IMG/VR virus record: IMGVR_UViG_3300042691_032685
Span: 1 to 64,000 of that record
Reading direction: 5' to 3' (one strand)
DNA: 64,000 nt
From: a virus
Made by a program: the position numbers and the translations under genes. Positions 49,897 through 58,230 of the stretch are shown here, piece by piece (the first letter of the stretch is position 1; each line of letters opens with the position of its first letter). Below the pieces are notes generated by a model that worked only from the letters and a program-made list of their open reading frames with translations, ran no database searches and was not told the DNA's origin.

Positions 49897-50098
49897 CCGA
49901 TTGCTTGAACTGCTGAGCCTGTTCTGCAGACGTGCGCTGTTCTTGGGCGCCTTTACCGATGGTTTCTCGTTCTTGTGCACCGGTATCCTCCAATTTCTTC
50001 TTAGAGAAACTATAAGCCACTTCCGCAGCTTGCTTGTACTTATCTAGATCAAACCAGTCATCAACATCGGTTTGACCTGTGGGCACGCTACTGGTCAT
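49850..50098 (-). CDS. MTxSVPTGQ-family small protein, copy 1 (82 aa)
   Basis: Begins TSSVPTGQTDVDDWFDLDKY, paralogous to the gene immediately upstream (50120-50299). A Gln/Arg-rich helical tail follows. Overlaps the terminase-small-like gene by 47 bases. Unknown function. Confidence 0.65.
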   Translation of the reverse strand: MTSSVPTGQTDVDDWFDLDKYKQAAEVAYSFSKKKLEDTGAQERETIGKGAQEQRTSAEQAQQFKQSDEARDYGQAQRAYRY

Positions 50099-50119
50099 GG
50101 CTTATACCTCTCTAAGAGA

Positions 50120-50299
50120 TCAGAAATTGCTCATCATGCTGGCAAGGCCTTGAGCAAAGATGTTGCGGCGGCTTTCCAGGGATTCCTGGCGCTTTTGGCG
50201 ACCTTTGGAACCTTCCAGCTTATCGAGCAGTTGCTGGAACTTATCAATATCAAAATAATCTTCGGTACCGGATTGGCCGGTAGGAACAGAAGCGGTCAT
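50120..50299 (-). CDS. MTxSVPTGQ-family small protein, copy 2 (59 aa)
   Basis: Begins TASVPTGQSGTEDYFDIDKF, matching copy 1 over the first 22 residues, then a basic helix (GSKGRQKRQESLESRRN). A TAAAATA box lies 25 bases upstream. Tandem duplication is the simplest explanation. Confidence 0.7.
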   Translation of the reverse strand: MTASVPTGQSGTEDYFDIDKFQQLLDKLEGSKGRQKRQESLESRRNIFAQGLASMMSNF

Positions 50300-50323
50300 G
50301 TTGATAACACTTGGTTATGTATC

Positions 50324-50330
50324 TATTTTA
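50324..50330 (-). promoter_or_regulatory. TAAAATA box, leftward (late-type)
   Basis: TAAAATAGAT on the minus strand, 25 bases before the start at 50299. Confidence 0.45.
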
Positions 50331-50337
50331 AACAGTA

Positions 50338-51030
50338 TTAACCGAAGGCAGCACCAAGTAAACCGTACATTGATCCAGCGAGTTGCATCTTGCCAATGCG
50401 CTCATCAGCGGCTGTACGAGCCCTGGTGGACTCAAGGCCATACTTGCCAGTGGTCTCAGCTACATCACGCTGCGCTTGGGCCTCGATACCAGCAACGCGC
50501 TCAAGGCCTGCATTGATGATTGGCTGCAGATCAAGTTTGCCTTTTACTTCGATGTTGGCAACGGCTTGACGCCATTCAGACTCTTTGTCAGCGCCGTATT
50601 TAACGCCCTGAAGACCAAGCTCGGAACCATACCTTTGTGCGTCGGCATAAGCACGTGCAACTTCTTTATCAGCGTCGGCACGAAGGCCTGCAGCAGCTAC
50701 AGAAGCATTAGCGCCAATACCAGCGGCTTGGACGCTGTAACCACCTTGAATGTGCGCAAGGTTCTCCTGAGCCCGTGCCAGGTTTTCAAAAATTGAAGTG
50801 TAGTCTCCGCCAAAACTTTCAGGTGCGTTGTATCCGCCGCCGCCAGGGGGAGAAGAAGGTGGTTCTGCTGCTTTATTTCTCCAGGTTAATGTATAACCTT
50901 TGTTTTGAGCAGTTTGCCTAAGATCAGAACCTGTTGCATTTCCATACTGTTTATTGATTTGTTTAATTTCTTTTTTTGTAATGCCACCGCCTGATTGGTT
51001 GGCTTTTTTTAGGTCTTTCTTCCAGCCCAT
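50338..51030 (-). CDS. Helical internal virion-type protein (230 aa)
   Basis: Lys-rich N-terminus (KKEIKQINKQYGNATGSDLR), a glycine loop, then a long Ala-rich coiled coil (GLRADADKEVARAYADAQRY) and a short hydrophobic C-terminus (AGSMYGLLGAAFG). No family recognised. Nine bases separate it from the upstream gene's end. Confidence 0.6.
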   Translation of the reverse strand: MGWKKDLKKANQSGGGITKKEIKQINKQYGNATGSDLRQTAQNKGYTLTWRNKAAEPPSSPPGGGGYNAPESFGGDYTSIFENLARAQENLAHIQGGYSVQAAGIGANASVAAAGLRADADKEVARAYADAQRYGSELGLQGVKYGADKESEWRQAVANIEVKGKLDLQPIINAGLERVAGIEAQAQRDVAETTGKYGLESTRARTAADERIGKMQLAGSMYGLLGAAFG

Positions 51031-51039
51031 GGGTCTACC

Positions 51040-51711
51040 TCACGCGTTTTGTTTGTAGTTGATATTAAACGTATATTCGTTATTGTCGTTTCGCGGAATC
51101 ATCTGCGCCATAGAGGAAGGATCAAACTTTGGAATGGCCTTGTAAAGATTCGTGATCCGCCCGGACTGATCTCGGGAAGGAGTTCCAAACATGTAAGAGA
51201 GCTGCTCTTGTTGTGGCGTCATGATCTTGCCAGAGGCAATCAAGTCCTGACGGAGCATGTCCTGGAAAGCCTGAGGACTACGGATGCCACGGGCCTTTGC
51301 ACGATCTACAAAACTGCTATATTCGTCTCCCGAAAATCCAACGCCTGCCTGATTATAAATTTGATCAGCAATATCAAAATACGTGGGGCGGTTGTAATCA
51401 ATATCTTTGCTATAGCTACGACCTAACGTTTTTTCAATAAACTTAGGATTCGAGAAGCGTCCGCGATAAGCCTCAAGAAAAGCTTCAGCACCTCCACGGT
51501 TGCCGCCTTCGGACATCCGTTTGAACTGAGACTTTAGGCTTTTTTTAAGGGATTTATCTGCTTTGATTTGGCCTAGGCCATACTCAGATAAAGCCTCCAT
51601 CGTTGGTGATGGCTCATAAGTGGGGCCGCTGCCACCCATGCCACCAAACAAACTGCCGGCCAAGGAGCCGCCAATACCAGTTGCTAGTCCTCCAAGGATT
51701 GCGGGCAGCAT
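51040..51711 (-). CDS. Glycine-zipper virion-type protein (223 aa)
   Basis: Starts MLPAILGGLATGIGGSLAGS, a GxxxG membrane-type segment, followed by a soluble helical domain and a beta C-terminus (NDNNEYTFNINYKQN). No catalytic motif. Likely an internal protein. Confidence 0.62.
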   Translation of the reverse strand: MLPAILGGLATGIGGSLAGSLFGGMGGSGPTYEPSPTMEALSEYGLGQIKADKSLKKSLKSQFKRMSEGGNRGGAEAFLEAYRGRFSNPKFIEKTLGRSYSKDIDYNRPTYFDIADQIYNQAGVGFSGDEYSSFVDRAKARGIRSPQAFQDMLRQDLIASGKIMTPQQEQLSYMFGTPSRDQSGRITNLYKAIPKFDPSSMAQMIPRNDNNEYTFNINYKQNA

Positions 51712-51741
51712 TTAATACACCTGACTATTGCTCTTGTTTTT

Positions 51742-51748
51742 TATTTTA
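51742..51748 (-). promoter_or_regulatory. TAAAATA box, leftward (late-type)
   Basis: TAAAATAAAAAAC on the minus strand, 31 bases before the start at 51711. Confidence 0.45.
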
Positions 51749-51760
51749 GCTGATTAGCAC

Positions 51761-52162
51761 TTACGAAACAAAAGCACCAAATCGGCCATAACGACCAGCC
51801 AGTTCTGGAAGGCCCTGCATCAAACGCTGTTGACGCATGTAAGGATCATTGACAGAAGCTTTGGCTGCCCACATGGGCGCATCTTTTTGACGGAAATAAT
51901 CCATGTTGGATGCGAATAGATCTTTGCCAAAGTTGGCATCGAACATTGCATTTGCAGCAGCAAGTTGATTCTCGGCAGATTGCTGAGCGTTTGCTTGACC
52001 AATACCAGAAAACACAGCATTGGCAGCCGTAAGGAAGCCCAAGCCACCACCACCGCTTAAGAAGCTACCAAACCCACCGCCGCCACCACCAAGGGCACCA
52101 GCTGCACCAGGGGCAAGGTTGATGCCTTGGCCGGCAAGATCAAAACCCAACATTGGATTCAT
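51761..52162 (-). CDS. Glycine-rich virion-type protein (133 aa)
   Basis: An N-terminal Gly run (GGGGGGFGSFLSGGGGLGF) leads into a helical Ala/Asn/Gln region and a Met/Arg-rich C-terminus. Follows the 52173-52646 gene by ten bases. Function unknown. Confidence 0.58.
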   Translation of the reverse strand: MNPMLGFDLAGQGINLAPGAAGALGGGGGGFGSFLSGGGGLGFLTAANAVFSGIGQANAQQSAENQLAAANAMFDANFGKDLFASNMDYFRQKDAPMWAAKASVNDPYMRQQRLMQGLPELAGRYGRFGAFVS

Positions 52163-52172
52163 GATTTACTCC

Positions 52173-52646
52173 TCAAAGATTGATGTACTGACGATTTGCA
52201 AACTGGGTGCCAGGACGAATGCCTTGCGCCACAACTTCCATGGTTTCTGGGAAGTAACGATAACGCTCTGCCATGGCACGGGAGAATTGGTTAGGCAGAT
52301 TCATGATGCCAGCAAAAACGTTGGCTTCCATTGCACGCTTCTGTGCAGCGTCAGCCATCTCGTTCATCAAGCTCTTGAAGTATTCCCCTTGTTCTTTGAT
52401 TGTTCCCATATCACTTTCTTGGGAACGTTGAAGAAGATTGATGGCCAGCGCACTACCAATTGGAGTAGACGTATCCACTCCAAGTTCATCCAGCTGTTCT
52501 TTAATTTTTTGCGTCTTGCTTGGTGCAGCTAAAGTTTCGCCGTACTTACCAGCAAGTTGGCCACTAATCTGAAAAGGTGTGGTACCTGTTACAGGACCAC
52601 CTTTAAAGGCAGCAGCAGCATAATTGGGGAATTGATACTGTGCCAT
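52173..52646 (-). CDS. Hypothetical virion-type protein (157 aa)
   Basis: Starts MAQYQFPNYAAAAFKGG; helical centre (GTIKEQGEYFKSLMNEMADA). ATG at 52646 preferred to one three codons upstream, since it just clears the previous gene. Unrecognised. Confidence 0.58.
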   Translation of the reverse strand: MAQYQFPNYAAAAFKGGPVTGTTPFQISGQLAGKYGETLAAPSKTQKIKEQLDELGVDTSTPIGSALAINLLQRSQESDMGTIKEQGEYFKSLMNEMADAAQKRAMEANVFAGIMNLPNQFSRAMAERYRYFPETMEVVAQGIRPGTQFANRQYINL

Positions 52647-52651
52647 GGGAA

Positions 52652-53479
52652 TCAACCGAAGCGAATTTGAGGAGCCTGGAGAACAGAACCAGCGTAAGGA
52701 GCAGACGTTAAGGCAGTGCGCAGTGTGGCGCCAGTCTCAGCTTGTGCGCCTTGAGCCAATGCACCAGCGGTGGCAAGAACACCCAGCTGACTTTGCAGTT
52801 GACCTTGAGTATTCATCAAAGCTTGTTGACGCACCAGCTCGCTATTCTTCATCTTCTCGATGAGAGGAATATTGCGCTGCAGATCGTAATACTGTTGATC
52901 CGAATAATGCTTCGAGAGATCCTTCATGGCACTGGTGTAAGTGCCCATCTGAGTACGATACTGCGTAGCACCAAGCTCGCCCATTTGCTGAGCCATTGCC
53001 ATTTGAGTGGAGAACTCACCTTCTTTACCTTTGGTGGGTTCGCCCGTTGCTTTCTGACGAACAGACTCAGACGCCTGGGCAGCAACAGGAGCACCTAACA
53101 TGCCACCGATGGTTGGCAAGACGGCACCAGCGATCTTGCCATAAGGACCAGGGAGCATCTTCGCGATGCCGGCGCCCAATGCTGCGCCACCAGCACCACC
53201 AGCTAATGCACCTAACGCACCCGTTGGACGACCGGCTTGCGCTTCCTCTACCGCAGTCATGGTGGGAGCAATCATGCCGCCCAGTAAGCCAAGACGGCCA
53301 GTGGGAAGACCACCAAGAGTGTTGCCAAGTACGCTTAAACCTGCCTGCGCTTTCTCACCTGCTTTACCGGCAATGTCCTTGCCACGCGTCATGAAAGACT
53401 GAAGGAACTCCTGTCCAGAAGGGGCACCTCCTGCTTGCGCTCCTGGTGGGATAGGCCTACCGTATTGATCGACAAGCAT
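52652..53479 (-). CDS. Glycine-zipper virion-type protein (275 aa)
   Basis: Centre is a long Gly/Ala hydrophobic stretch (GALGALAGGAGGAALGAGIA; then VLPTIGGMLGAP), followed by Gln-rich helices. Similar in plan to the 51040 and 53508 products. A TAAAATA box lies 25 bases upstream. Confidence 0.6.
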   Translation of the reverse strand: MLVDQYGRPIPPGAQAGGAPSGQEFLQSFMTRGKDIAGKAGEKAQAGLSVLGNTLGGLPTGRLGLLGGMIAPTMTAVEEAQAGRPTGALGALAGGAGGAALGAGIAKMLPGPYGKIAGAVLPTIGGMLGAPVAAQASESVRQKATGEPTKGKEGEFSTQMAMAQQMGELGATQYRTQMGTYTSAMKDLSKHYSDQQYYDLQRNIPLIEKMKNSELVRQQALMNTQGQLQSQLGVLATAGALAQGAQAETGATLRTALTSAPYAGSVLQAPQIRFG

Positions 53480-53503
53480 TTTACTCGCCTTACTGTTGAT
53501 TTA

Positions 53504-53510
53504 TATTTTA
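53504..53510 (-). promoter_or_regulatory. TAAAATA box, leftward (late-type)
   Basis: TAAAATATAA on the minus strand, 25 bases before the start at 53479. Confidence 0.45.
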
Positions 53511-53759
53511 GATTCTATCAGCACCCAATGCTTCATATTGAGCAGAAGTTGGCATCGTTTGTTGTGTTGCTTTAGAAGCAAGTAAAGAGTTGGCAAGATT
53601 GCCAAGCATGACGCCACCAACTGATCCAGCAGCTGCACCAGCAAGACCACGACGGAAAGAATTACGAATTGTTGGTGCTGTACGAATAGCCGCCGCTGCG
53701 CCAGCAACGCCGCCTACCGCAGCCGTAACGGCAGGAACAGTTACCGGATAACCAAGCAT
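53508..53759 (-). CDS. Glycine-zipper membrane-type protein (83 aa)
   Basis: Hydrophobic and Ala/Gly-rich: TVPAVTAAVGGVAGAAAAIR and GLAGAAAGSVGGVMLGNLAN. The frame is open for 24 protein-like codons upstream, directly after the TAA of the preceding gene, with no ATG among them. A GAGG lies five bases before the chosen ATG. Confidence 0.58.
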   Translation of the reverse strand: MLGYPVTVPAVTAAVGGVAGAAAAIRTAPTIRNSFRRGLAGAAAGSVGGVMLGNLANSLLASKATQQTMPTSAQYEALGADRI

Positions 53760-53831
53760 CCTGGCCTCAGGTACACCTTCTAAATTCTCAGGTGTAAATT
53801 TAACAACACCAAGAAGACCTTTGTCTTGGTA

Positions 53832-54503
53832 TTAATTACGGAGATAATTACCGTAACGTTCTGGGGTTAAAGAAGGGATATCTTGTTTTGCAGTTTCATA
53901 GTTCAATGGACGACCAGTGCGTCCTAAGAAAAAGCGCTCAAAGAGTTCTGGTACTGGTTGAGAAGTTTCTCTACGATCTTCTGAACCTTCTTCTGCATAA
54001 GCTTGTGCAAAACCCTTTGGCCTAAACATCTCACCTGGATTGAAAATGTTATAGGCACCAGCAGCTGCTGTTGCTGGTACGGTGATTGCCGCCGCAATTA
54101 AACCTGTTTTTGCTGGGCCAAGCTCTTCGTAAGCTTCCTTGCCAATCGCCTTCTTCGCACCTGCTTCAAAGATGGCAAGCGGATGGTTGTATCGCCAATA
54201 GATGCCACGCGTTCCATCATTGGTTAAGTCGGTCATTAACCGCGTACCTAAGGCCCCCATCGCCTCCACGGGGGTTTCAGAGAACGAGACACCTAATGAA
54301 CGCAGTTCGTCGTGGTAGCGCCCACGGAGACCTGGGATCTCTTTTAAGACACTGGGGTTGCGTTCAATTTTTTGGTTAAACTCGGGCGGTAAATCTGGAT
54401 TGTATAAAGCAGCACGTTTACTAGCTTCTGCACTTGCGCGAGCACCTGTTTTAAGTTTCTCCCCAACAGAAGTAACTTTATTTAGAAATTCTTGAAACGC
54501 CAT
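53832..54503 (-). CDS. Virion-type protein with hydrophobic segment (223 aa)
   Basis: Helical, basic N-terminus (AFQEFLNKVTSVGEKLKTG), a middle GTKLMTDLTND-like region, a hydrophobic segment (GLIAAAITVPATAAAGAYNI) and a charged end. ATG at 54503 follows the upstream stop by two bases. Its TAA is in frame with the next gene. Confidence 0.58.
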   Translation of the reverse strand: MAFQEFLNKVTSVGEKLKTGARASAEASKRAALYNPDLPPEFNQKIERNPSVLKEIPGLRGRYHDELRSLGVSFSETPVEAMGALGTRLMTDLTNDGTRGIYWRYNHPLAIFEAGAKKAIGKEAYEELGPAKTGLIAAAITVPATAAAGAYNIFNPGEMFRPKGFAQAYAEEGSEDRRETSQPVPELFERFFLGRTGRPLNYETAKQDIPSLTPERYGNYLRN

Positions 54504-54505
54504 TT

Positions 54506-55024
54506 CTATAAGCCCCGCGCTTGCTGAAGTAAAGCCTGGTCTTCTGGTGAAAGGTAACTCGTCCAATTACCTTGTTGATTTAAAAACTGCTCAAATTGCT
54601 TGGCATCTGGAAGACCAACTGTTTGGAATTGAGTGCCAGGGGCAACCTGTTGCTCTTGTAAGGGTAAATGATTAACAGCAGAACGTTGTTCAACTTGTTG
54701 CGCTACTTGTGCAGCTTGCGGAGCTAATGCTGAATTGTCATAAATTAAATTACTGGCCGCAATAGTTGAGCCAAGAGAAGCACCGATGTTGGCGACATTT
54801 TCTGCGGTGCTGCGTACCAGGGGATTCTTGACGTTACGCGTCAAGCCTCGTGCCAACATTGTTGCGGGGTAGGCTGCAGCGAAGTCCATTAAGCCATACG
54901 TGGCTGCTGCAGCTGGGCCTTCCAGTAAACCAAAGCCAGCTGCCAACGCACTACCTGGGGCAACAGCCTTTGCTACATCCCCTGTATTACGACGCGCAAA
55001 ATTTAAAAGGCGTTGGAAGTTCAC
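54506..55024 (-). CDS. Virion-type protein with hydrophobic segments (172 aa)
   Basis: GTG start at 55024. Two weak hydrophobic helices (ALAAGFGLLEGPAAAATYGL; NIGASLGSTIAASN) and a Gln-rich C-terminus. Belongs to the same group as its neighbours. No family known. Confidence 0.55.
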   Translation of the reverse strand: MNFQRLLNFARRNTGDVAKAVAPGSALAAGFGLLEGPAAAATYGLMDFAAAYPATMLARGLTRNVKNPLVRSTAENVANIGASLGSTIAASNLIYDNSALAPQAAQVAQQVEQRSAVNHLPLQEQQVAPGTQFQTVGLPDAKQFEQFLNQQGNWTSYLSPEDQALLQQARGL

Positions 55025-55042
55025 TTATTTATCTTTTTTTTC

Positions 55043-55048
55043 ATTATA
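55043..55048 (-). promoter_or_regulatory. TATAAT box, leftward (late-type)
   Basis: TATAATGAA on the minus strand, 19 bases before the GTG at 55024. Confidence 0.45.
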
Positions 55049-55052
55049 AACG

Positions 55053-55592
55053 TTACGCTTTTTTCTCTTCTTGATTACCTTGAAGAAGTTGAGAAACGGA
55101 CTTATTATCTTCCACTTCGTTTTCTGCTTTCTTCTCAGCAATTGCCATGAGGTAACCACGGGGGTCTGGATTAGACGCTCGCGGCATTGGATTAGAAATA
55201 CGGTTGTCTGGTTTTAAAGTTGGGCTAAGGTCATATGCTTCTTTCCAGAAGGGTGTATAGCCTGGTTGATTCTCTGGACGTAAAGAAGTATTTGGGCGGC
55301 CAGTAGTGAAGTCGTAGTCATCCTTGCGGCGGAACCGTCCAAGGCCTGCAAACACCTCGTACTCTTCTGGTTGGTCACCAACAAAGTTAAGTCCTGGGTT
55401 AAGTTGCAACTTGCGCGTCTGTAATCGACGCACTAAGTCATTGCCCTCAAAGCGGCTTGGCATCCAGGGGGATGCACCTGTTGATGCCTTAGCAGAAAAG
55501 AGCTCATCAAAGTTGAGTTTCTTTTTCTTGGCAAAAATATCTTTGGTGTAATCAATATAACGACCAAGATCAAGACGAAAATCTTTTGCCAT
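55053..55592 (-). CDS. Hypothetical virion-type protein (179 aa)
   Basis: Starts MAKDFRLDLGRYIDYTKDIF. Basic, proline-containing, little regular structure in the middle (RRKDDYDFTTGRPNTSLRPE). Start overlaps the previous stop (TAATG). Unknown. Confidence 0.58.
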   Translation of the reverse strand: MAKDFRLDLGRYIDYTKDIFAKKKKLNFDELFSAKASTGASPWMPSRFEGNDLVRRLQTRKLQLNPGLNFVGDQPEEYEVFAGLGRFRRKDDYDFTTGRPNTSLRPENQPGYTPFWKEAYDLSPTLKPDNRISNPMPRASNPDPRGYLMAIAEKKAENEVEDNKSVSQLLQGNQEEKKA

Positions 55593-55816
55593 TAGCCCTC
55601 GGTTTCTTTGCTATCTTTCTTCTTTTTTAAACTTACCAGAGTTTTACGTAACCGTGCTTGCTTCACAGTTTTTTCATCATATTTATCTGGGTTGGAAAGC
55701 ACGTTTTCCTGCAGTTGAGCAGAAGTGATTCCTTTCTTCCTGGCCTTGGCAGTGAAGGCACCCTCCTTCATCTCCATGCCTTGAATCCACTTTTTGTCTT
55801 TCTTTTTTTCAGTCAT
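55592..55816 (-). CDS. Lys-rich small phage protein with KWIQ motif (74 aa)
   Basis: TEKKKDKKWIQGMEMKEGAF and KTVKQARLRKTLVSLKKK: the pattern KWIQ...GA...K..RLA.TLKK recalls a small conserved phage protein family of unknown role. ATG at 55816 chosen over one two codons upstream. Confidence 0.65.
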   Translation of the reverse strand: MTEKKKDKKWIQGMEMKEGAFTAKARKKGITSAQLQENVLSNPDKYDEKTVKQARLRKTLVSLKKKKDSKETEG

Positions 55817-55818
55817 GA

Positions 55819-57843
55819 TCAAGAAGTAAAGCGCCCTTGACGATTAATGCGTTGACGTAAAGGCTGCGAAGAGCCTAACGCAGAAATTTGCCTTTCTTCC
55901 ATCATTTTATCAAGAAAAGCTTGCGCAGCTTCTGGACCTTGTTCTTTTTGTAAACGCAATAGTTCAGAAGAAACATTCAGGGATTCTGTTGCTGCTGCTT
56001 TGGGTGTTGGTGGCTGGCTTCCATATTTTTTATAACCGCCGCTAGCTCGCGTTGGTTTTACCATGGCCTCTTCCGTGTATACAAAGCCCTCTGGTGTTTC
56101 AGTTTCAGGAGCGTCTAAACCAGGAATAAATTTTCTTGGTGTTGTAATACCACGAGTTTCTCCTTCATTTTTAATTTCTTTTGCTGCTTCTACAGCTCCT
56201 GCGCCAAACACAGGTGTTCCTGCGCGACCGCCCGCTTGCTCACCATAAATGCCATAACCAGGGCGACCAATCACACCCCGATAACTTGTTTTAGAGGCTG
56301 GAGAAATCATGACGCCTCTACGCACTTGACGCGGTTCACCACGCAGTTCACCAGGATCAACTTGTTGCTCTAAGAAACCACCTTGCTCTAAAGACTCAAG
56401 TCGACCTGATTTGGAGGACATCTCCTCTGTGAAACGTTCAGCAGCTGTAATGTCACCATAAGCTTTTAAGCCAGGCTGACTCATTACATCTTCTGGAGAA
56501 TAAGTTGGCAATAATACTTCAAGAGCTTCCTGCTGGCTTGGTGTAATTTGAACATTACGGCGTGCACGAGCTTCGTTTAAACCACGCTCCATTGCATTAG
56601 CAATCTGCAAGTTTTTGCTAGTTTCGAATTCAGTTAACTTTGCAAGTGCAGTTTCGGGAGTTAATGGAACTGCAGGAGAAGCAGGAGTAAAACGAAAACC
56701 TTCTGTTAAGCGTCCGGCTGGCAAAGCAGTGTACCTCGCAGGCAACCCAGCGATGCGACCTTCAACAGGAGTAATTTCTAAGCCTCCACGGCGAACAACG
56801 TTTGAAACTCCACCATGGGCTGGAGTAAATGTGACAAGATCTTCTGCGCTTGTACCAAGAGCTCCTGGGAAACGGCCAATATTTTGTGGGTCTTCAGCAG
56901 ATGCTGGATATTTAGCAATTAAAGAAACGGGCGTAGGCGTTTGATATCTTGAAACTGTTTTTGCACGCTGCTGCAAAAGTGGTCCAGGTGATAGAAATTG
57001 TTTTTCAGTAGCAAAGTAAGTTAAATCTGTTTGATCAACGGGAACACCGTCTGGTGTCATTGATGCAGCAACGTTTGCGCTTCCCGTTTGCCGAGCAACA
57101 CTATTGACTTCTGCAAGATCCAAGTCTTCATTGCGTTGCGTACCACGCATGGTTCGGCCAGTGATTTGATCTTCTCCGGATTCCAGGGCACCAATGGTTT
57201 GTGCTACAACGATGGCAGCGTCTTCCTGGCGTTGTTGCGCAAAATGCAAAAGATCTTGCGTTGCTTGCTCACGACGTGCAGCCGCAACTTCTTTTGAGAC
57301 CGGACCAAAGCGTTGATAGTTGATATCCTTGGGATCTGGACGATATTGAGGTAACGTTCCTAAATTGGCAAGGATTTTACTGGTACGAGACGGAGCATTT
57401 AATGCTTCCATCTCAAATACCGTAGGCTCTGGGAATTTTTCTGCTAATTGACGCCCGTACTGCGCCATTGCTTCTGCTTCTGTTGGAATTAAGCTGCGAG
57501 GAGCAATTTGAGACGGTGCAGGCTCCGCAATTTTTGCAACATTAACGTCACGTACGTCCGCTTTGCTTAAATCAGTGAGGGTAATGCCGCCTTTTCGTCC
57601 ACCAACTGGAGCTTTGCCACCAAAACCCCTGCGTGCTGCAAGGCCAAGACCAATTGCTCCTAGGCCCAGGGCTGCAAGACCTGCGATGGTTGGTAAGGAA
57701 GAGCTTGATTCCTGTTGACGGAGTTGATTTTGGCGGAACTCACGCACTTGCGGCGTTAATGCTGCCCTTTCTTCTGGATCTTCTGGGTATGGGATACCAG
57801 CAGCTTGGCTATAGGCGGCAAAATCGGCAGGAGATAACGCCAT
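55819..57843 (-). CDS. Large virion-type protein with membrane segment (674 aa)
   Basis: An N-terminal helical part, then a glycine-rich membrane span (SLPTIAGLAALGLGAIGLGL at about 49-68), and a long, mostly disordered, Pro/Arg-rich body. Resembles ejection proteins by size and arrangement. First gene of the leftward late cluster; a TAAAATA box lies 36 bases upstream. Confidence 0.6.
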   Translation of the reverse strand: MALSPADFAAYSQAAGIPYPEDPEERAALTPQVREFRQNQLRQQESSSSLPTIAGLAALGLGAIGLGLAARRGFGGKAPVGGRKGGITLTDLSKADVRDVNVAKIAEPAPSQIAPRSLIPTEAEAMAQYGRQLAEKFPEPTVFEMEALNAPSRTSKILANLGTLPQYRPDPKDINYQRFGPVSKEVAAARREQATQDLLHFAQQRQEDAAIVVAQTIGALESGEDQITGRTMRGTQRNEDLDLAEVNSVARQTGSANVAASMTPDGVPVDQTDLTYFATEKQFLSPGPLLQQRAKTVSRYQTPTPVSLIAKYPASAEDPQNIGRFPGALGTSAEDLVTFTPAHGGVSNVVRRGGLEITPVEGRIAGLPARYTALPAGRLTEGFRFTPASPAVPLTPETALAKLTEFETSKNLQIANAMERGLNEARARRNVQITPSQQEALEVLLPTYSPEDVMSQPGLKAYGDITAAERFTEEMSSKSGRLESLEQGGFLEQQVDPGELRGEPRQVRRGVMISPASKTSYRGVIGRPGYGIYGEQAGGRAGTPVFGAGAVEAAKEIKNEGETRGITTPRKFIPGLDAPETETPEGFVYTEEAMVKPTRASGGYKKYGSQPPTPKAAATESLNVSSELLRLQKEQGPEAAQAFLDKMMEERQISALGSSQPLRQRINRQGRFTS

Positions 57844-57878
57844 TGGATATTTATGAGCTATAAATTTCTTGTTATTTG

Positions 57879-57885
57879 TATTTTA
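57879..57885 (-). promoter_or_regulatory. TAAAATA box, leftward (late-type)
   Basis: TAAAATACAA on the minus strand, 36 bases before the start at 57843, in the divergent region. Confidence 0.45.
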
Positions 57886-57964
57886 AGGGGAAGAATTTAG
57901 AAAAATACGGTATACGGTAGACTATTACCAAGAAATAACAACGCTGTTAAAGGAAAAAGCGGCA

Positions 57965-58174
57965 ATGAACCCTAAGAACCGCATGGAAAAAGCAATTGCA
58001 TTAACTGCGATTGCTGATGCAGCCGACAAATTAAGTTCGGAAGGTGTTGATGATATGGAAGTTAAGAACTTTATTCTTGGTGCACGTAATAAACTTGCGG
58101 AAGAACGTCCAGATCCAGAGAATTACGCCAAGGCAACCGTTGCGGCGTCCCGTTGGGGCAAGCAAAACCTGTAA
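57965..58174 (+). CDS. Small helical protein (69 aa)
   Basis: NRMEKAIALTAIADAADKLS and a C-terminal AKATVAASRWGKQNL. Has a classical ribosome site (AAAGGA), unlike the genes that follow. Divergent from the late cluster and closed by a strong terminator, so it forms its own unit. Unknown. Confidence 0.65.
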   Translation: MNPKNRMEKAIALTAIADAADKLSSEGVDDMEVKNFILGARNKLAEERPDPENYAKATVAASRWGKQNL

Positions 58175-58204
58175 ATCAAATAACAAAAGTAAGTTTTAAG
58201 TACA

Positions 58205-58230
58205 GCCGGGGATAAAACCCCGGCATTTTT
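58205..58230 (+). terminator. Rho-independent terminator, rightward
   Basis: GCCGGGG/CCCCGGC with a six-base loop, then ATTTTT. Confidence 0.9.
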
